Below are positions 28,362-36,701 of a stretch of 64,000 nucleotides of DNA, one piece after another. A model generated the notes under the pieces. It did no database searches, was not told the origin of the DNA, and saw nothing but the letters and a program-made list of their open reading frames with translations. The position numbers and the translations under genes are program-made. The first letter of the stretch is position 1. Every line of letters begins with the position of its first letter. The stretch is from NCBI GenBank assembly GCA_028817895.1, contig JAPPOQ010000023.1:62001-126000 (forward strand), read 5' to 3'. The stretch comes from Ahrensia sp. (lineage in GTDB: Bacteria; Pseudomonadota; Alphaproteobacteria; Rhizobiales; Rhizobiaceae).

Positions 28362-28943
28362 ATGGCAACACAATCTGCCTCCTCCACCCTTATCGCCCCG
28401 ACACCCAAGGGTGTTCTGGATCCTGGCACCGGGAAACCGATTGGCGCCGATGATCCCTATTTTGGAGAGTTGAACGACGAACTCGCCGATAAGGGGTTTT
28501 TGGTGACGTCTACCGATGAACTGATCACCTGGGCCCGTACCGGTTCGCTGATGTGGATGACCTTTGGTCTTGCATGCTGCGCGGTGGAGATGATGCAGCT
28601 GTCCATGCCGCGCTATGATTCAGAGCGCTTCGGCTTCGCCCCGCGCGCCTCACCGCGCCAGTCGGACGTCATGATCGTGGCGGGAACGCTGACCAACAAG
28701 ATGGCCCCGGCTTTGCGCAAGGTCTATGATCAGATGCCGGAACCGCGCTATGTCATCTCCATGGGATCCTGCGCCAATGGCGGAGGTTATTACCACTATT
28801 CCTATTCGGTCGTTCGCGGATGTGACCGCATCGTCCCGGTAGATATTTACGTACCAGGCTGCCCGCCAACCGCGGAGGCTTTGCTCTACGGCGTGCTGCT
28901 TTTGCAAAAGAAGATCCGCCGAACCGGCACGATTGAAAGATAG
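28362..28943 (+). CDS. nuoB: NADH-quinone oxidoreductase subunit B
   Basis: A 193-residue peripheral-arm subunit carrying iron-sulfur cluster N2 at the quinone site. The cluster ligands are the consecutive cysteines in [11 protein letters not shown] plus those of [12 protein letters not shown] and [11 protein letters not shown]. The N-terminal 35 residues are a variable extension often seen in alphaproteobacteria. It is 26 bases downstream of nuoA. Confidence 0.96.
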   Translation: MATQSASSTLIAPTPKGVLDPGTGKPIGADDPYFGELNDELADKGFLVTSTDELITWARTGSLMWMTFGLACCAVEMMQLSMPRYDSERFGFAPRASPRQSDVMIVAGTLTNKMAPALRKVYDQMPEPRYVISMGSCANGGGYYHYSYSVVRGCDRIVPVDIYVPGCPPTAEALLYGVLLLQKKIRRTGTIER

Positions 28944-28953
28944 GTCACTTGAG

Positions 28954-29568
28954 ATGGATGTTTCAGATCTCATCGACATGAAGGCCTATCTGGCCGAGGA
29001 ACTGGTCGGCAAGATCGAGGCTGCGGAGATCGAACATGGCGAGTTGAACCTCACCGTGTCGATCGACTCGATCATTTCTGTCCTGCGTTTCCTGCGTGAC
29101 GATGTGCAGGCACAGTTTGTGTGCCTTATCGATATTTGCGGGGTTGATTATCCGCAGCGCGTTCAAAGGTTTGACGTTGTCTATCACCTGCTTAGTCCCA
29201 AGCAGAACATGCGGATGCGTGTCCGCCTCGCGACCGATCCGCAAACGCCGGTACCCAGCGCGATATCGGTTTTCCCGGCGGCGGACTGGTTTGAACGGGA
29301 AGCATATGACCTCTTCGGCATTCTTTTCACCGGCCATCCCGATCTGCGTCGACTGCTGACCGATTATGGCTTTGAAGGCCATCCGCTGCGTAAGGACTTC
29401 CCGCTCACCGGGTTTTCCGAAGTGCGCTATGATGATGAGCAAAAGCGTGTCGTGTATGAGCCGGTCGAACTGCGCCAGGAGTTCCGTAATTTTGACTTTC
29501 TGTCGCCCTGGGAAGGAACCGACTATGTTCTGCCCGGCGATGAAAAAGCCGACGGCAAACCCAATTGA
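28954..29568 (+). CDS. nuoC: NADH-quinone oxidoreductase subunit C
   Basis: A 204-residue peripheral-arm subunit, separate from NuoD as in mitochondria and alphaproteobacteria. The signature [42 protein letters not shown] covers residues 113-155. It binds NuoD near the base of the arm. The ATG at 28954 is ten bases after the nuoB stop. Confidence 0.96.
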   Translation: MDVSDLIDMKAYLAEELVGKIEAAEIEHGELNLTVSIDSIISVLRFLRDDVQAQFVCLIDICGVDYPQRVQRFDVVYHLLSPKQNMRMRVRLATDPQTPVPSAISVFPAADWFEREAYDLFGILFTGHPDLRRLLTDYGFEGHPLRKDFPLTGFSEVRYDDEQKRVVYEPVELRQEFRNFDFLSPWEGTDYVLPGDEKADGKPN

Positions 29569-29616
29569 CGCGTGAACCGCTGATTATCCGCTGCGCTGCC
29601 AGATACGAGAACTGAC

Positions 29617-30807
29617 ATGGCCGAAGTCGACATCCGCAATTTCAACATAAATTTCGGCCCTCAGCACCCCGCGGCACATGGTGTTTTGCGCCTTGTTCTG
29701 GAACTGGACGGCGAAGTGGTGGAGCGTGTGGATCCACATATCGGCCTGCTGCATCGCGGCACGGAAAAGCTCATCGAACACAAGACCTATCTTCAGGCCA
29801 TGCCCTATTTCGACCGGCTCGATTACGTCGCGCCGATGAATCAGGAGCATGCGTTCTGCCTCGCCGTGGAAAAGCTTGTCGGTCTTGAAGTTCCCAAACG
29901 CGGGCAGCTCATTCGCGTGCTTTATTCCGAGATCGGTCGCATTCTTTCGCATTTGATGAATGTCACAACGCAAGCCTTGGATGTCGGAGCTTTCACGCCA
30001 TCGCTTTGGGGTTTTGAAGAACGTGAAAAGCTGATGGTCTTTTACGAGCGGGCGTCCGGTTCGCGCATGCATGCGGCCTATTTCCGGCCCGGCGGAGTGC
30101 ATCAAGACCTGCCGCCTGCATTGGTCGATGACATCGGCAAATTCTGCGATCCGTTTCTGAAAGTGTGCGACGACATTGAAGGTCTGCTGACGGACAACCG
30201 CATTTTCAAGCAGCGCAATGTCGATATCGGCGTGGTGCCGCTTGATGAGGCCTGGGGGCGAGGGTTCTCCGGCGTTATGGTGCGCGGATCGGGTGCAGCC
30301 TGGGATCTGCGGCGCTCGCAGCCCTATGAATGCTATGATGAGATGGAGTTCTCCATTCCCGTCGGCAAGAATGGCGACAATTACGATCGCTACCTCATTC
30401 GCATGCTTGAAATGCGCGAAAGCGTCAAAATCATGCGCCAGTGCGTGGAGAAACTGTCGGCTGCTGGCTCAGCCGGTCCAGTTGCCTCAACCGATGGCAA
30501 GGCGGTGCCGCCTAAACGCGGGGAGATGAAGCGCTCGATGGAAGCGTTGATCCACCATTTCAAGCTTTATACGGAGGGGTTCAAAGTGCCTGCCGGTGAG
30601 GTTTACACGGCGGTTGAGGCTCCCAAGGGCGAATTTGGCGTCTATCTTGTGTCAGACGGCTCCAATAAGCCGTATCGCTGCAAGTTGCGCGCGCCTGGCT
30701 TTGCGCATCTTCAGGCCATGGATCACATCTGCAAAGGCCATATGCTGGCGGATGTTGGCGCTGTGCTTGGATCAATGGACATCGTCTTCGGCGAAGTGGA
30801 CCGCTGA
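29617..30807 (+). CDS. nuoD: NADH-quinone oxidoreductase subunit D
   Basis: A 396-residue hydrogenase-like subunit forming the quinone-binding cavity with Nuo[16 protein letters not shown] (residues 13-27) includes the conserved His loop; [16 protein letters not shown] and the [13 protein letters not shown]-terminus are standard. The stop codon is the start of a 53-base inverted repeat. In most relatives nuoE follows directly, but here an FkbM methyltransferase gene intervenes. Confidence 0.97.
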   Translation: MAEVDIRNFNINFGPQHPAAHGVLRLVLELDGEVVERVDPHIGLLHRGTEKLIEHKTYLQAMPYFDRLDYVAPMNQEHAFCLAVEKLVGLEVPKRGQLIRVLYSEIGRILSHLMNVTTQALDVGAFTPSLWGFEEREKLMVFYERASGSRMHAAYFRPGGVHQDLPPALVDDIGKFCDPFLKVCDDIEGLLTDNRIFKQRNVDIGVVPLDEAWGRGFSGVMVRGSGAAWDLRRSQPYECYDEMEFSIPVGKNGDNYDRYLIRMLEMRESVKIMRQCVEKLSAAGSAGPVASTDGKAVPPKRGEMKRSMEALIHHFKLYTEGFKVPAGEVYTAVEAPKGEFGVYLVSDGSNKPYRCKLRAPGFAHLQAMDHICKGHMLADVGAVLGSMDIVFGEVDR

Positions 30808-30858
30808 CTGCGTTTCCCCCCCCCGGTCGGCGGGTCGCGGTCGTTGTGTAACGCAGTC
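30806..30858. repeat. Nine-base inverted repeat directly after nuoD
   Basis: GACTGCGTT (30806-30814, beginning inside the nuoD stop codon) and AACGCAGTC (30850-30858) are perfect complements around a 35-base GC-rich loop that holds a run of nine C. There is no T-run after it. It may be an RNA processing or stability hairpin between nuoD and the fkbM gene, or mark the border of an inserted cassette. Confidence 0.5.
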
Positions 30859-30943
30859 CGGCTGTTCATCTCACTTTTGAACAAAGTCCCGTTAACCTGT
30901 GTGGGTTAGTCTGCGCGAAATTTGCCGTGCAGGGGGTGTGCCC

Positions 30944-31900
30944 GTGCGTTCCATCAATGATGAAGCCATTGTTCTGGATTGGAAGAATGGCAGCGTGTCC
31001 AACGCGACCTGGCGCGAGCGCATGGGCCTGGCTATGTTGCGTCTGGCTGCGGTGACGACGCAATCCCCGGAACGCCCGGGCTTCTCCAAGCTTGCCGCCG
31101 CAATCAGCCATATCTTTCCCAGCGACCGGTTTGTCCGGGTGCGGTTTTGCGACGACACGCTGTATCAGTTTCCTTATGGAGACGGCTATTGGAGCGTCTT
31201 GTGCGCCCCAGGCTTCACCTATGAGCGCGAAATCGAGGGTTTCGTCAAACGCTGCGCGCAAGAGGGTATCGCTTACACCTTCGTCGATTGCGGCGCCAAT
31301 TTTGGCTACTGGTCCTGCCGAATCTCGTCGCAAAATGCGGGTGGTCAAAAGGCAATTGCGATTGAGGCATCGTCTGAGAGCTATGGCCACACGATGCGCA
31401 ATCGCGCTTTGAACGACAATCGATTCGTCGCCCATCACCGAGCTGTCAGCGATCAACACGGCGTTCAACTGACAATCGAATCGAACACAAAGCATGAGCA
31501 GCGCGCTGTGGGTGGCGTCGCAACGTCAGCAGATGCCGAGACAGTTCGCGCCGTAGCGTTGGCCAAATTGAAGGACGTGGACCCCGAAACCGAAAACATA
31601 GTGGTGAAACTGGATGTCGAGGGCCTTGAGATCGCTGCGTTGCACAGTGCGGGAGACTGGCTTGATCATCGTACGCTGGTGATCTTTGAGGATCATGGCA
31701 GCGATCTCAATCATGAAAATGCACGCGCGTTTCAGGACCAATTCGGCTTGCAAATTTTTGCCGGATCACCCGAAGGCAAATTCACGCGCATCGACGATTT
31801 TTCGCAGATGGATGCGATCAAGACCGTCCGCCGCAAAGGATATGATTTCTTTGCGACAAAGAGCCCGTTCTGGTTGGATTTCCTGAGCGAAAACGTCTGA
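30944..31900 (+). CDS. FkbM family methyltransferase inside the nuo operon
   Basis: About 318 residues from GTG 30944, chosen because AGGGGG lies seven bases upstream; an in-frame GTG at 30899 is the alternative. The SAM-binding motif I is FVDCGANFGYW (about residues 113-123), and VVKLDVEGLEIAAL gives the FkbM motif with its acidic pair. Family members methylate hydroxyl groups of sugars, lipids or antibiotics. Position between nuoD and nuoE is unusual. The gene is preceded by an inverted repeat, and short similar stretches (GCGGTC..TTGTGT) occur on both sides (30837-30849 and 31915-31929). Substrate unknown; a role in complex I is possible only by location. Confidence 0.85.
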   Translation: MRSINDEAIVLDWKNGSVSNATWRERMGLAMLRLAAVTTQSPERPGFSKLAAAISHIFPSDRFVRVRFCDDTLYQFPYGDGYWSVLCAPGFTYEREIEGFVKRCAQEGIAYTFVDCGANFGYWSCRISSQNAGGQKAIAIEASSESYGHTMRNRALNDNRFVAHHRAVSDQHGVQLTIESNTKHEQRAVGGVATSADAETVRAVALAKLKDVDPETENIVVKLDVEGLEIAALHSAGDWLDHRTLVIFEDHGSDLNHENARAFQDQFGLQIFAGSPEGKFTRIDDFSQMDAIKTVRRKGYDFFATKSPFWLDFLSENV

Positions 31901-31972
31901 CAGGCTGGCGTTCTGCGGTCCCATTGTGTTGGGGCTGAGACTGGCAATTTCAAGGCCTTGTGCTACAAGCGC

Positions 31973-31992
31973 TATCGAATGAAATTTCGATA
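31973..31992. repeat. Inverted repeat just upstream of nuoE
   Basis: TATCGAA and TTCGATA are perfect seven-base arms around the six-base centre TGAAAT. The repeat ends 14 bases before the nuoE ATG, covering the place where a ribosome site is expected. It could be an operator or a translational control hairpin; unproven. Confidence 0.4.
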
Positions 31993-32006
31993 CGGTGCAC
32001 CCGCGC

Positions 32007-33167
32007 ATGTCCGTCCGCCGTCTTGCCGATGCTGAGCTTCAGCCCGACAGTTTTGCGTTTTCCCGTGCCAATGCGGCATGGGCAAAGAAGAAGATCAAGG
32101 ACTATCCCAAAGGCCGACAGGCCTCTGCCGTTATTCCGCTGCTGATGCGCGCCCAGGAGCAGGATGGCTGGGTCACAAAAGCCGCAATTGAACATGTCGC
32201 AGAGATGCTCGACATGCCGCTCATTCGTGTGCTGGAGGTTGCGACCTTTTACACGCAATTCATGCTCGCGCCTGTTGGAAAGCGTGCTCACATCCAGGTT
32301 TGCGGCACAACGCCCTGCATGCTGCGGGGTGCGGACGACATCATGGAAGTGTGCAAGCGTCGCATCAGTCCGAACCAGTTTGAAATTACTGAAGACGGAA
32401 ATCTGTCCTGGGAAGAGGTTGAGTGCCAAGGAGCCTGCGTGAATGCGCCCATGGTGATGATTTTCAAGGACACATATGAAGATCTGACGCCGGAGCAGAT
32501 GGACGCGATCATTGACCGGTTCGCTGCCGGGGAGGGCGATCAAGTCATGCCAGGGCCTCAGATCGACCGCATCTATTCCGCACCCGAGGGCGGCCCGATC
32601 ACGCTCACAAGTGAAGTGCTGCCAAAAGCCAAAAGGCAGAGCGCAAAAAGCGCAAATGGCGGGAAGAAAGCAGCCGACGCCATGCCGGCAACGGAAGCGG
32701 CGCGACCGGCCAGCCGTGTTTCACTGACCAGCGCAGCGGTAGACACGCCGGTCGGGAAGGAAAAGTCGAAGAAAGCCGTTGCCGCGAAAACCCGCGCTCG
32801 CAAAGCTGCCGACAGCGATGCGACCAAAGCCAAAAAGACACAGGCCACCAAGTCAGCATCTTCTGCGGTCAAGGCCAAGGCTGCAAGTGATGCCGGTCGC
32901 CCAGCAGCAATCAAGAAGCCTGCTCAGCCTGATGATCTGAAGATGATTTCCGGAGTCGGACCAAAGCTCGAAGGCGTTTTGAACGGTCTGGGTATCTACA
33001 AATTCGAGCAGATCGCCAAATGGAAGAAGGCCGAGCGCGAATGGGTGGACGGCTATCTGCGCTTCAAGGGGCGCATTGATCGTGATGACTGGGTCAAACA
33101 GGCCAAGGCGCTCGCCAAGGGCGGACGCGACGAATATGTGCGCGTCTTCGGCAAGGAGCCACGGTGA
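32007..33167 (+). CDS. nuoE: NADH-quinone oxidoreductase subunit E with C-terminal HhH extension
   Basis: A 386-residue protein. Residues 1-200 are the thioredoxin-like NuoE with the [2Fe-2S] N1a ligands Cys99, Cys104, Cys140 and Cys144 (VCGTTPC; ECQGAC). Residues 206-305 are an Ala/Lys/Ser-rich linker. The final 80 residues contain a helix-hairpin-helix-like motif DDLKMISGVGPKLEGVLNGLGIYKFEQIAKW and a basic tail. Such tails occur on NuoE in other Rhizobiales; their role is unknown. NuoE passes electrons from FMN in the peripheral arm. ATG 32007 gives the usual MSVRRLAD; GTG 31995 is the alternative. Confidence 0.95.
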   Translation: MSVRRLADAELQPDSFAFSRANAAWAKKKIKDYPKGRQASAVIPLLMRAQEQDGWVTKAAIEHVAEMLDMPLIRVLEVATFYTQFMLAPVGKRAHIQVCGTTPCMLRGADDIMEVCKRRISPNQFEITEDGNLSWEEVECQGACVNAPMVMIFKDTYEDLTPEQMDAIIDRFAAGEGDQVMPGPQIDRIYSAPEGGPITLTSEVLPKAKRQSAKSANGGKKAADAMPATEAARPASRVSLTSAAVDTPVGKEKSKKAVAAKTRARKAADSDATKAKKTQATKSASSAVKAKAASDAGRPAAIKKPAQPDDLKMISGVGPKLEGVLNGLGIYKFEQIAKWKKAEREWVDGYLRFKGRIDRDDWVKQAKALAKGGRDEYVRVFGKEPR

Positions 33168-33400
33168 TGGCTGAAGTGACGAATGAACTGATGTTTGAGA
33201 CGTTGAAGGCCATCCGTTCGGATATTTCTGAGTTGAAGGTGGGTCAGTTGGAGTTGAAGCAGGAAGTTGCTGCAATACGTGGACACATGGTGGCTATCCA
33301 ATCTGATATCTCTAATATCTATGGAATAGCGGGAAAGTTGGAAGCGAAAGTTGAGCGAGTAGAATCACGCCTTGATATCATCGGCGAACCAGCGGAATAG
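33167..33400 (+). CDS. Small coiled-coil protein inside the nuo operon (copy 1)
   Basis: A 77-residue protein predicted to be one long amphipathic coiled coil: heptads of Ile/Leu/Val run from LMFETLKAIRSDISELKVGQLELKQEV to VERVESRLDII, broken only by GHM and YGIAGK. Its ATG overlaps the nuoE stop (TGATG). Similar small coiled-coil proteins are found in Rhizobiales without known function. Two further ones lie at 36218 and 36448. It may help assemble or tether something at complex I, or be a passenger. Confidence 0.7.
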   Translation: MAEVTNELMFETLKAIRSDISELKVGQLELKQEVAAIRGHMVAIQSDISNIYGIAGKLEAKVERVESRLDIIGEPAE

Positions 33401-33403
33401 GCC

Positions 33404-34021
33404 ATGTCGCTGAGTTTGCTTCGCGTTTCCTCAATGCCAGCCTTCTCGAAGTCTGGATGTGGTCGGAACAACCGAACAGCAAAGAAGATTTACGCAGGCT
33501 TGCTTTCGAGCTTGTTGGCGACATTCTCACTGCTGGCATTGACGGCATGTGTTGCGGGCCCATCCCAAGCCGTGACTGTGGCTTATGTTTCGGCTTTTGA
33601 TCCCTACACAAAAAAGGGAACGGCGAGCGTTACCGGACAGGCCTTTCTTCGGCAGCAAGGCGGTAGGGTCGTAACCTGCGCAGGAGAGACAACTTTGATC
33701 TTCCCATATCGAGGGTTCATGCAGGAGAGTTACGACCTCGCGAAGAGTGGCGTCAGGCCGCTTCCTGACGGCAACACTCAACTCAGAATGTCTCAAGTGA
33801 TCGGGAGCGACCAACGTTTCTTTGATGTGGTTCGGCAGTCGAAATGCGATGCCCAGGGAAATTTTGAGTTCACGGATCTGCCGGCAGGTGAATGGGTGGT
33901 GGTTGGAATCGTTCGTTGGGTTGTATCCGACATCCCGCAGGGCAGCACACTCGGCACCAAGATTACTCTATCATCAGGCCAGCAGGCGAAGGTTCTGCTG
34001 AGCGATACGGACAGGCTATAG
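33404..34021 (+). CDS. Hypothetical lipoprotein between nuoE and nuoF
   Basis: A 205-residue protein with a lipoprotein signal: the hydrophobic stretch [20 protein letters not shown] ends at Cys49, with LTAC as lipobox. The signal is preceded by 28 polar residues, so the true start may be the ATG at 33434. The mature part includes [31 protein letters not shown], resembling a carboxypeptidase-regulatory/beta-sandwich fold, and two cysteines that could pair. No family recognised. The region is visibly more A+T-rich than nuoF. Confidence 0.7.
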   Translation: MSLSLLRVSSMPAFSKSGCGRNNRTAKKIYAGLLSSLLATFSLLALTACVAGPSQAVTVAYVSAFDPYTKKGTASVTGQAFLRQQGGRVVTCAGETTLIFPYRGFMQESYDLAKSGVRPLPDGNTQLRMSQVIGSDQRFFDVVRQSKCDAQGNFEFTDLPAGEWVVVGIVRWVVSDIPQGSTLGTKITLSSGQQAKVLLSDTDRL

Positions 34022-34022
34022 A

Positions 34023-35327
34023 ATGCTTCAGGACAAAGATCGAATTTTCACCAATATTTACGGCACTTACGACAAATCGTTGAAAGGTGCCATGAAGCGT
34101 GGACATTGGTCTGGCACCAAAGGCTTCATCGACAAGGGTCGGGATTGGGTTATCGCTCAAACCAAAGAATCCGGTCTGCGCGGGCGCGGCGGAGCGGGCT
34201 TTCCAACGGGTTTGAAATGGTCCTTCATGCCCAAGGAAGTCGGTGAGCGGCCGCACTATCTCGTCATCAATGCCGATGAATCCGAACCGGGAACGTGCAA
34301 GGACCGTGACATCATGCGTCACGATCCGCACACGCTGATCGAAGGGTGTTTGATCGCCGGTTTCGCGATGGGTGCTCACGCCTGCTACATCTATATTCGC
34401 GGCGAATATATCCGCGAGCGCGAGGCGCTCGAAACCGCGATTGCGGAATGCTACGACGCCAACCTGCTCGGCAAGGGTAACAAGCATGGCTGGGACTATG
34501 ATATCTATGTCCACCATGGTGCGGGCGCCTATATTTGCGGCGAAGAAACCGCGCTGCTGGAAAGCCTTGAGGGCAAGAAGGGGCAGCCACGGCTGAAGCC
34601 CCCATTCCCGGCAAATGTCGGGCTGTATGGCTGCCCGACCACGGTCAACAATGTGGAATCGGTCGCTGTCGTGCCGACCGTTCTGCGGCGTGGGCCGGAC
34701 TGGTTTGCGAGCTTCGGCGCTGAAAACAACCGCGGAACCAAGCTGTTTTGCGTCTCAGGCCATGTGGAGAAGCCCGCGACCTTCGAAGAAGCGATGTCGG
34801 TTCCGTTTCGCGAGTTGATTGAGAAACATTGCGGCGGCATTCGCGGTGGTTGGGACAATCTGCTGGCCGTGATCCCGGGCGGCTCATCTGTGCGCTGCGT
34901 TCCGGCCGACCAAATCATCGATTGCCCGATGGATTTCGATTCCCTTTCGAAGCTGAAATCCGGCCTCGGCACGGCGGCCGTCATCGTTATGGATCGGTCG
35001 ACAGATATCATCCGCGCGATTGCGCGACTTTCCTATTTCTACAAGCATGAATCTTGCGGCCAATGCACGCCATGTCGTGAAGGGACAGGCTGGATGTGGC
35101 GCGTGATGGAACGCATGGTGGAGGGCCGCGCGCAGAAGCGCGAAATCGATATGCTGCTTGACGTGACCAAGCAGATCGAAGGCCACACGATCTGCGCGCT
35201 AGGTGATGCTGCCGCCTGGCCGATTCAGGGGCTGATCACCCATTTCCGCCCTGAAATCGAAGCGCGCATCGACCAATACAGTTACCGCAGCGACAAGGAT
35301 GGGGCGGTGCTGGAGGCGGCGGAATGA
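34023..35327 (+). CDS. nuoF: NADH-quinone oxidoreductase subunit F
   Basis: A 434-residue subunit that binds NADH, FMN and cluster N3. [16 protein letters not shown] (residues 57-72) and the [31 protein letters not shown] segment bind NADH and FMN. The 4Fe-4S ligands are in [15 protein letters not shown] (near 345) and a distal [13 protein letters not shown]. It starts one base after the lipoprotein stop, and its stop overlaps the next lipoprotein start (ATGA), so translation through the inserted genes is coupled to the core subunits. Confidence 0.97.
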   Translation: MLQDKDRIFTNIYGTYDKSLKGAMKRGHWSGTKGFIDKGRDWVIAQTKESGLRGRGGAGFPTGLKWSFMPKEVGERPHYLVINADESEPGTCKDRDIMRHDPHTLIEGCLIAGFAMGAHACYIYIRGEYIREREALETAIAECYDANLLGKGNKHGWDYDIYVHHGAGAYICGEETALLESLEGKKGQPRLKPPFPANVGLYGCPTTVNNVESVAVVPTVLRRGPDWFASFGAENNRGTKLFCVSGHVEKPATFEEAMSVPFRELIEKHCGGIRGGWDNLLAVIPGGSSVRCVPADQIIDCPMDFDSLSKLKSGLGTAAVIVMDRSTDIIRAIARLSYFYKHESCGQCTPCREGTGWMWRVMERMVEGRAQKREIDMLLDVTKQIEGHTICALGDAAAWPIQGLITHFRPEIEARIDQYSYRSDKDGAVLEAAE

Positions 35328-35713
35328 ACTGGCGAATTTTGACACTCGTTTCGACGATCAGTTTGGTTGGTTGTCAAACCACACCTCCCGCGCAAGTCGG
35401 TACCGAACAGACGATACCGTTTTCCGCAACTTTTACGTCTGCATCGAGCAAAACATATTCCGTTTTGAGCACGCCACTATCTCGTGGTTTCAAATCGCTC
35501 ACGTCAGTTGCGGAGTCTCCGCGTGTCGAAGCCCAAACCGCACGTGATCGAAAGGCCGAGTATCGAGCGGTCGCGCTGGAGTTCCGTAGAAGCGCCTGCT
35601 TGCGCTTCGGCGCCGATTTCGTTCCGTCGATTCAATCGGATAAGGAACCGACTTTCGGTGATCGCTATAACACTTGGTCATTCTACACTGAGTGTGTCAG
35701 GTCGCCTACGTAG
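35324..35713 (+). CDS. Small hypothetical lipoprotein between nuoF and the DUF3291 gene
   Basis: A 129-residue protein with a signal peptide ending in the lipobox LVGC (Cys17). The mature part is polar with one cysteine pair (Cys95 and Cys124) and no recognised domain. The start overlaps the nuoF stop (ATGA), and the next gene begins right after its stop. Codon use is more A+T-rich than nuoF, which suggests later acquisition. Confidence 0.65.
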   Translation: MNWRILTLVSTISLVGCQTTPPAQVGTEQTIPFSATFTSASSKTYSVLSTPLSRGFKSLTSVAESPRVEAQTARDRKAEYRAVALEFRRSACLRFGADFVPSIQSDKEPTFGDRYNTWSFYTECVRSPT

Positions 35714-36208
35714 ATGGCGCTATTCAGGTTCACGGATGAAGTGCGTGAGATGCACCTCGCCGAACTCAACATCGCCTATCCCAAATATGCCAATGACGAT
35801 CCGCGATTTGCGGATTTCACGAACAATCTAAATCGCATCAACCAGCTGGCTTTCACGATGCCGGGTTTTGTGTGGTTCCATATGGATGAGTCGGGCCACG
35901 CCATGGACTTACCGACGCCCTGGCCAGGCGCGGCGGCGAACATGTCCGTCTGGGAAACGCCGGAACATCTTGAGCATTTTGTTTGGAACACGGTCCACAA
36001 ACAATTCTACAACCGCAAGCATGAATGGTTCGACGCGATGAACAGCCATCACTTCGTCATGTGGTGGGTCGAAGTGGGGCATCAGCCAACCCTTGATGAG
36101 GCCAAAGAACGTCTTGATTATCTTGACGCAAATGGCGATACCGACCACGCGTTCAGCTGGGCGCATCTTCCGCATGTGAAGCTGTGGCAGACGCAGCGAT
36201 GTGGTTAG
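35714..36208 (+). CDS. DUF3291 domain protein inside the nuo operon
   Basis: A 164-residue protein; HLAELNIAYPKYANDDPRFADF and the FVWNTVHKQFYNRKHEWF centre identify DUF3291, a ferredoxin-like/ABM-like fold with conserved His and Trp. Homologs usually begin at the methionine at 35750 (MHLAELNIAYPK), so the first 12 residues may not be translated. No enzymatic function is known. It is inserted between nuoF and nuoG with the small lipoprotein upstream and two small coiled-coil proteins downstream. Confidence 0.8.
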   Translation: MALFRFTDEVREMHLAELNIAYPKYANDDPRFADFTNNLNRINQLAFTMPGFVWFHMDESGHAMDLPTPWPGAAANMSVWETPEHLEHFVWNTVHKQFYNRKHEWFDAMNSHHFVMWWVEVGHQPTLDEAKERLDYLDANGDTDHAFSWAHLPHVKLWQTQRCG

Positions 36209-36217
36209 GAACTGGTA

Positions 36218-36448
36218 ATGGCTGATGATCGATCAGACTTGATTTTGAGATTGCTGCGCGAATTTCGGGGCGATTTTGACAACATTAAAGAACGCCTTGA
36301 TGGGATCGAGCAGCGCATGGATGAGGTTCACGAGAGCATGTACACTGCTCTGGGAATTGCGGGACATGCGAATGTTCGACATGACTCTGTTTCTGCAGAG
36401 ATAAAGGCCATCAAAGCCCGCCTCACCAAGCTTGAAGAGAACGCCTGA
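36218..36448 (+). CDS. Small coiled-coil protein inside the nuo operon (copy 2)
   Basis: A 76-residue coiled-coil protein (heptads in LILRLLREFRGDFDNIKERLDGIEQRM and IKAIKARLTKLEENA). TAGGAAC provides a ribosome site. Its end (36415-36450) is nearly identical in DNA to the end of the next gene, and its stop overlaps the next start (TGATG). The conserved YTALGIAGHANV centre resembles YGIAGK of the 33167 protein, suggesting a common family. Function unknown. Confidence 0.7.
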   Translation: MADDRSDLILRLLREFRGDFDNIKERLDGIEQRMDEVHESMYTALGIAGHANVRHDSVSAEIKAIKARLTKLEENA

Positions 36449-36450
36449 TG
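36415..36450 (+). repeat. 36-bp direct repeat, copy A
   Basis: This sequence at the end of the first small coiled-coil gene recurs at 36666-36701 with 34 of 36 bases identical; both differences are synonymous. It encodes ARLTKLEENA and the stop/start overlap. Confidence 0.85.
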
Positions 36451-36699
36451 ACTGATCGTCCGCACGATTTTGTCGAGACCACTCTTAGGCAAATTCAAGC
36501 CAGCCTGCGCGAGCAAACGAGACGCTTTGACGCCCTCGATGAAGAGTTGAAAGACCTTCGTCGAGGCCAAGAAGAATTTCTGAGGAATTCAATTTTCGCA
36601 ATGGGCACCGCCGGTATTGCAGACCAGAAGGTCAATGCTATTGAGGCCGAGTTGGAAGATGTGCGAGCCCGCCTCACCAAACTTGAAGAGAACGCTTGA
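36448..36699 (+). CDS. Small coiled-coil protein inside the nuo operon (copy 3)
   Basis: An 83-residue coiled-coil protein whose last 10 residues (ARLTKLEENA) equal those of copy 2. The middle FAMGTAGIADQKVNAIEAELEDV parallels the YTALGIAGHANV region of copy 2, so these two are tandem duplicates that diverged at the N-terminus. It overlaps copy 2 and nuoG starts by single-base TGATG junctions, so it is translated with them. Confidence 0.7.
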   Translation: MTDRPHDFVETTLRQIQASLREQTRRFDALDEELKDLRRGQEEFLRNSIFAMGTAGIADQKVNAIEAELEDVRARLTKLEENA

Positions 36700-36701
36700 T
36701 G
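36666..36701 (+). repeat. 36-bp direct repeat, copy B
   Basis: Second copy of the repeat at 36415-36450, with a g-to-a and a c-to-t difference. It spans the end of the third small gene and the ATG of nuoG. The near-perfect identity at the boundary of adjacent genes points to recent duplication or gene conversion. Confidence 0.85.
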
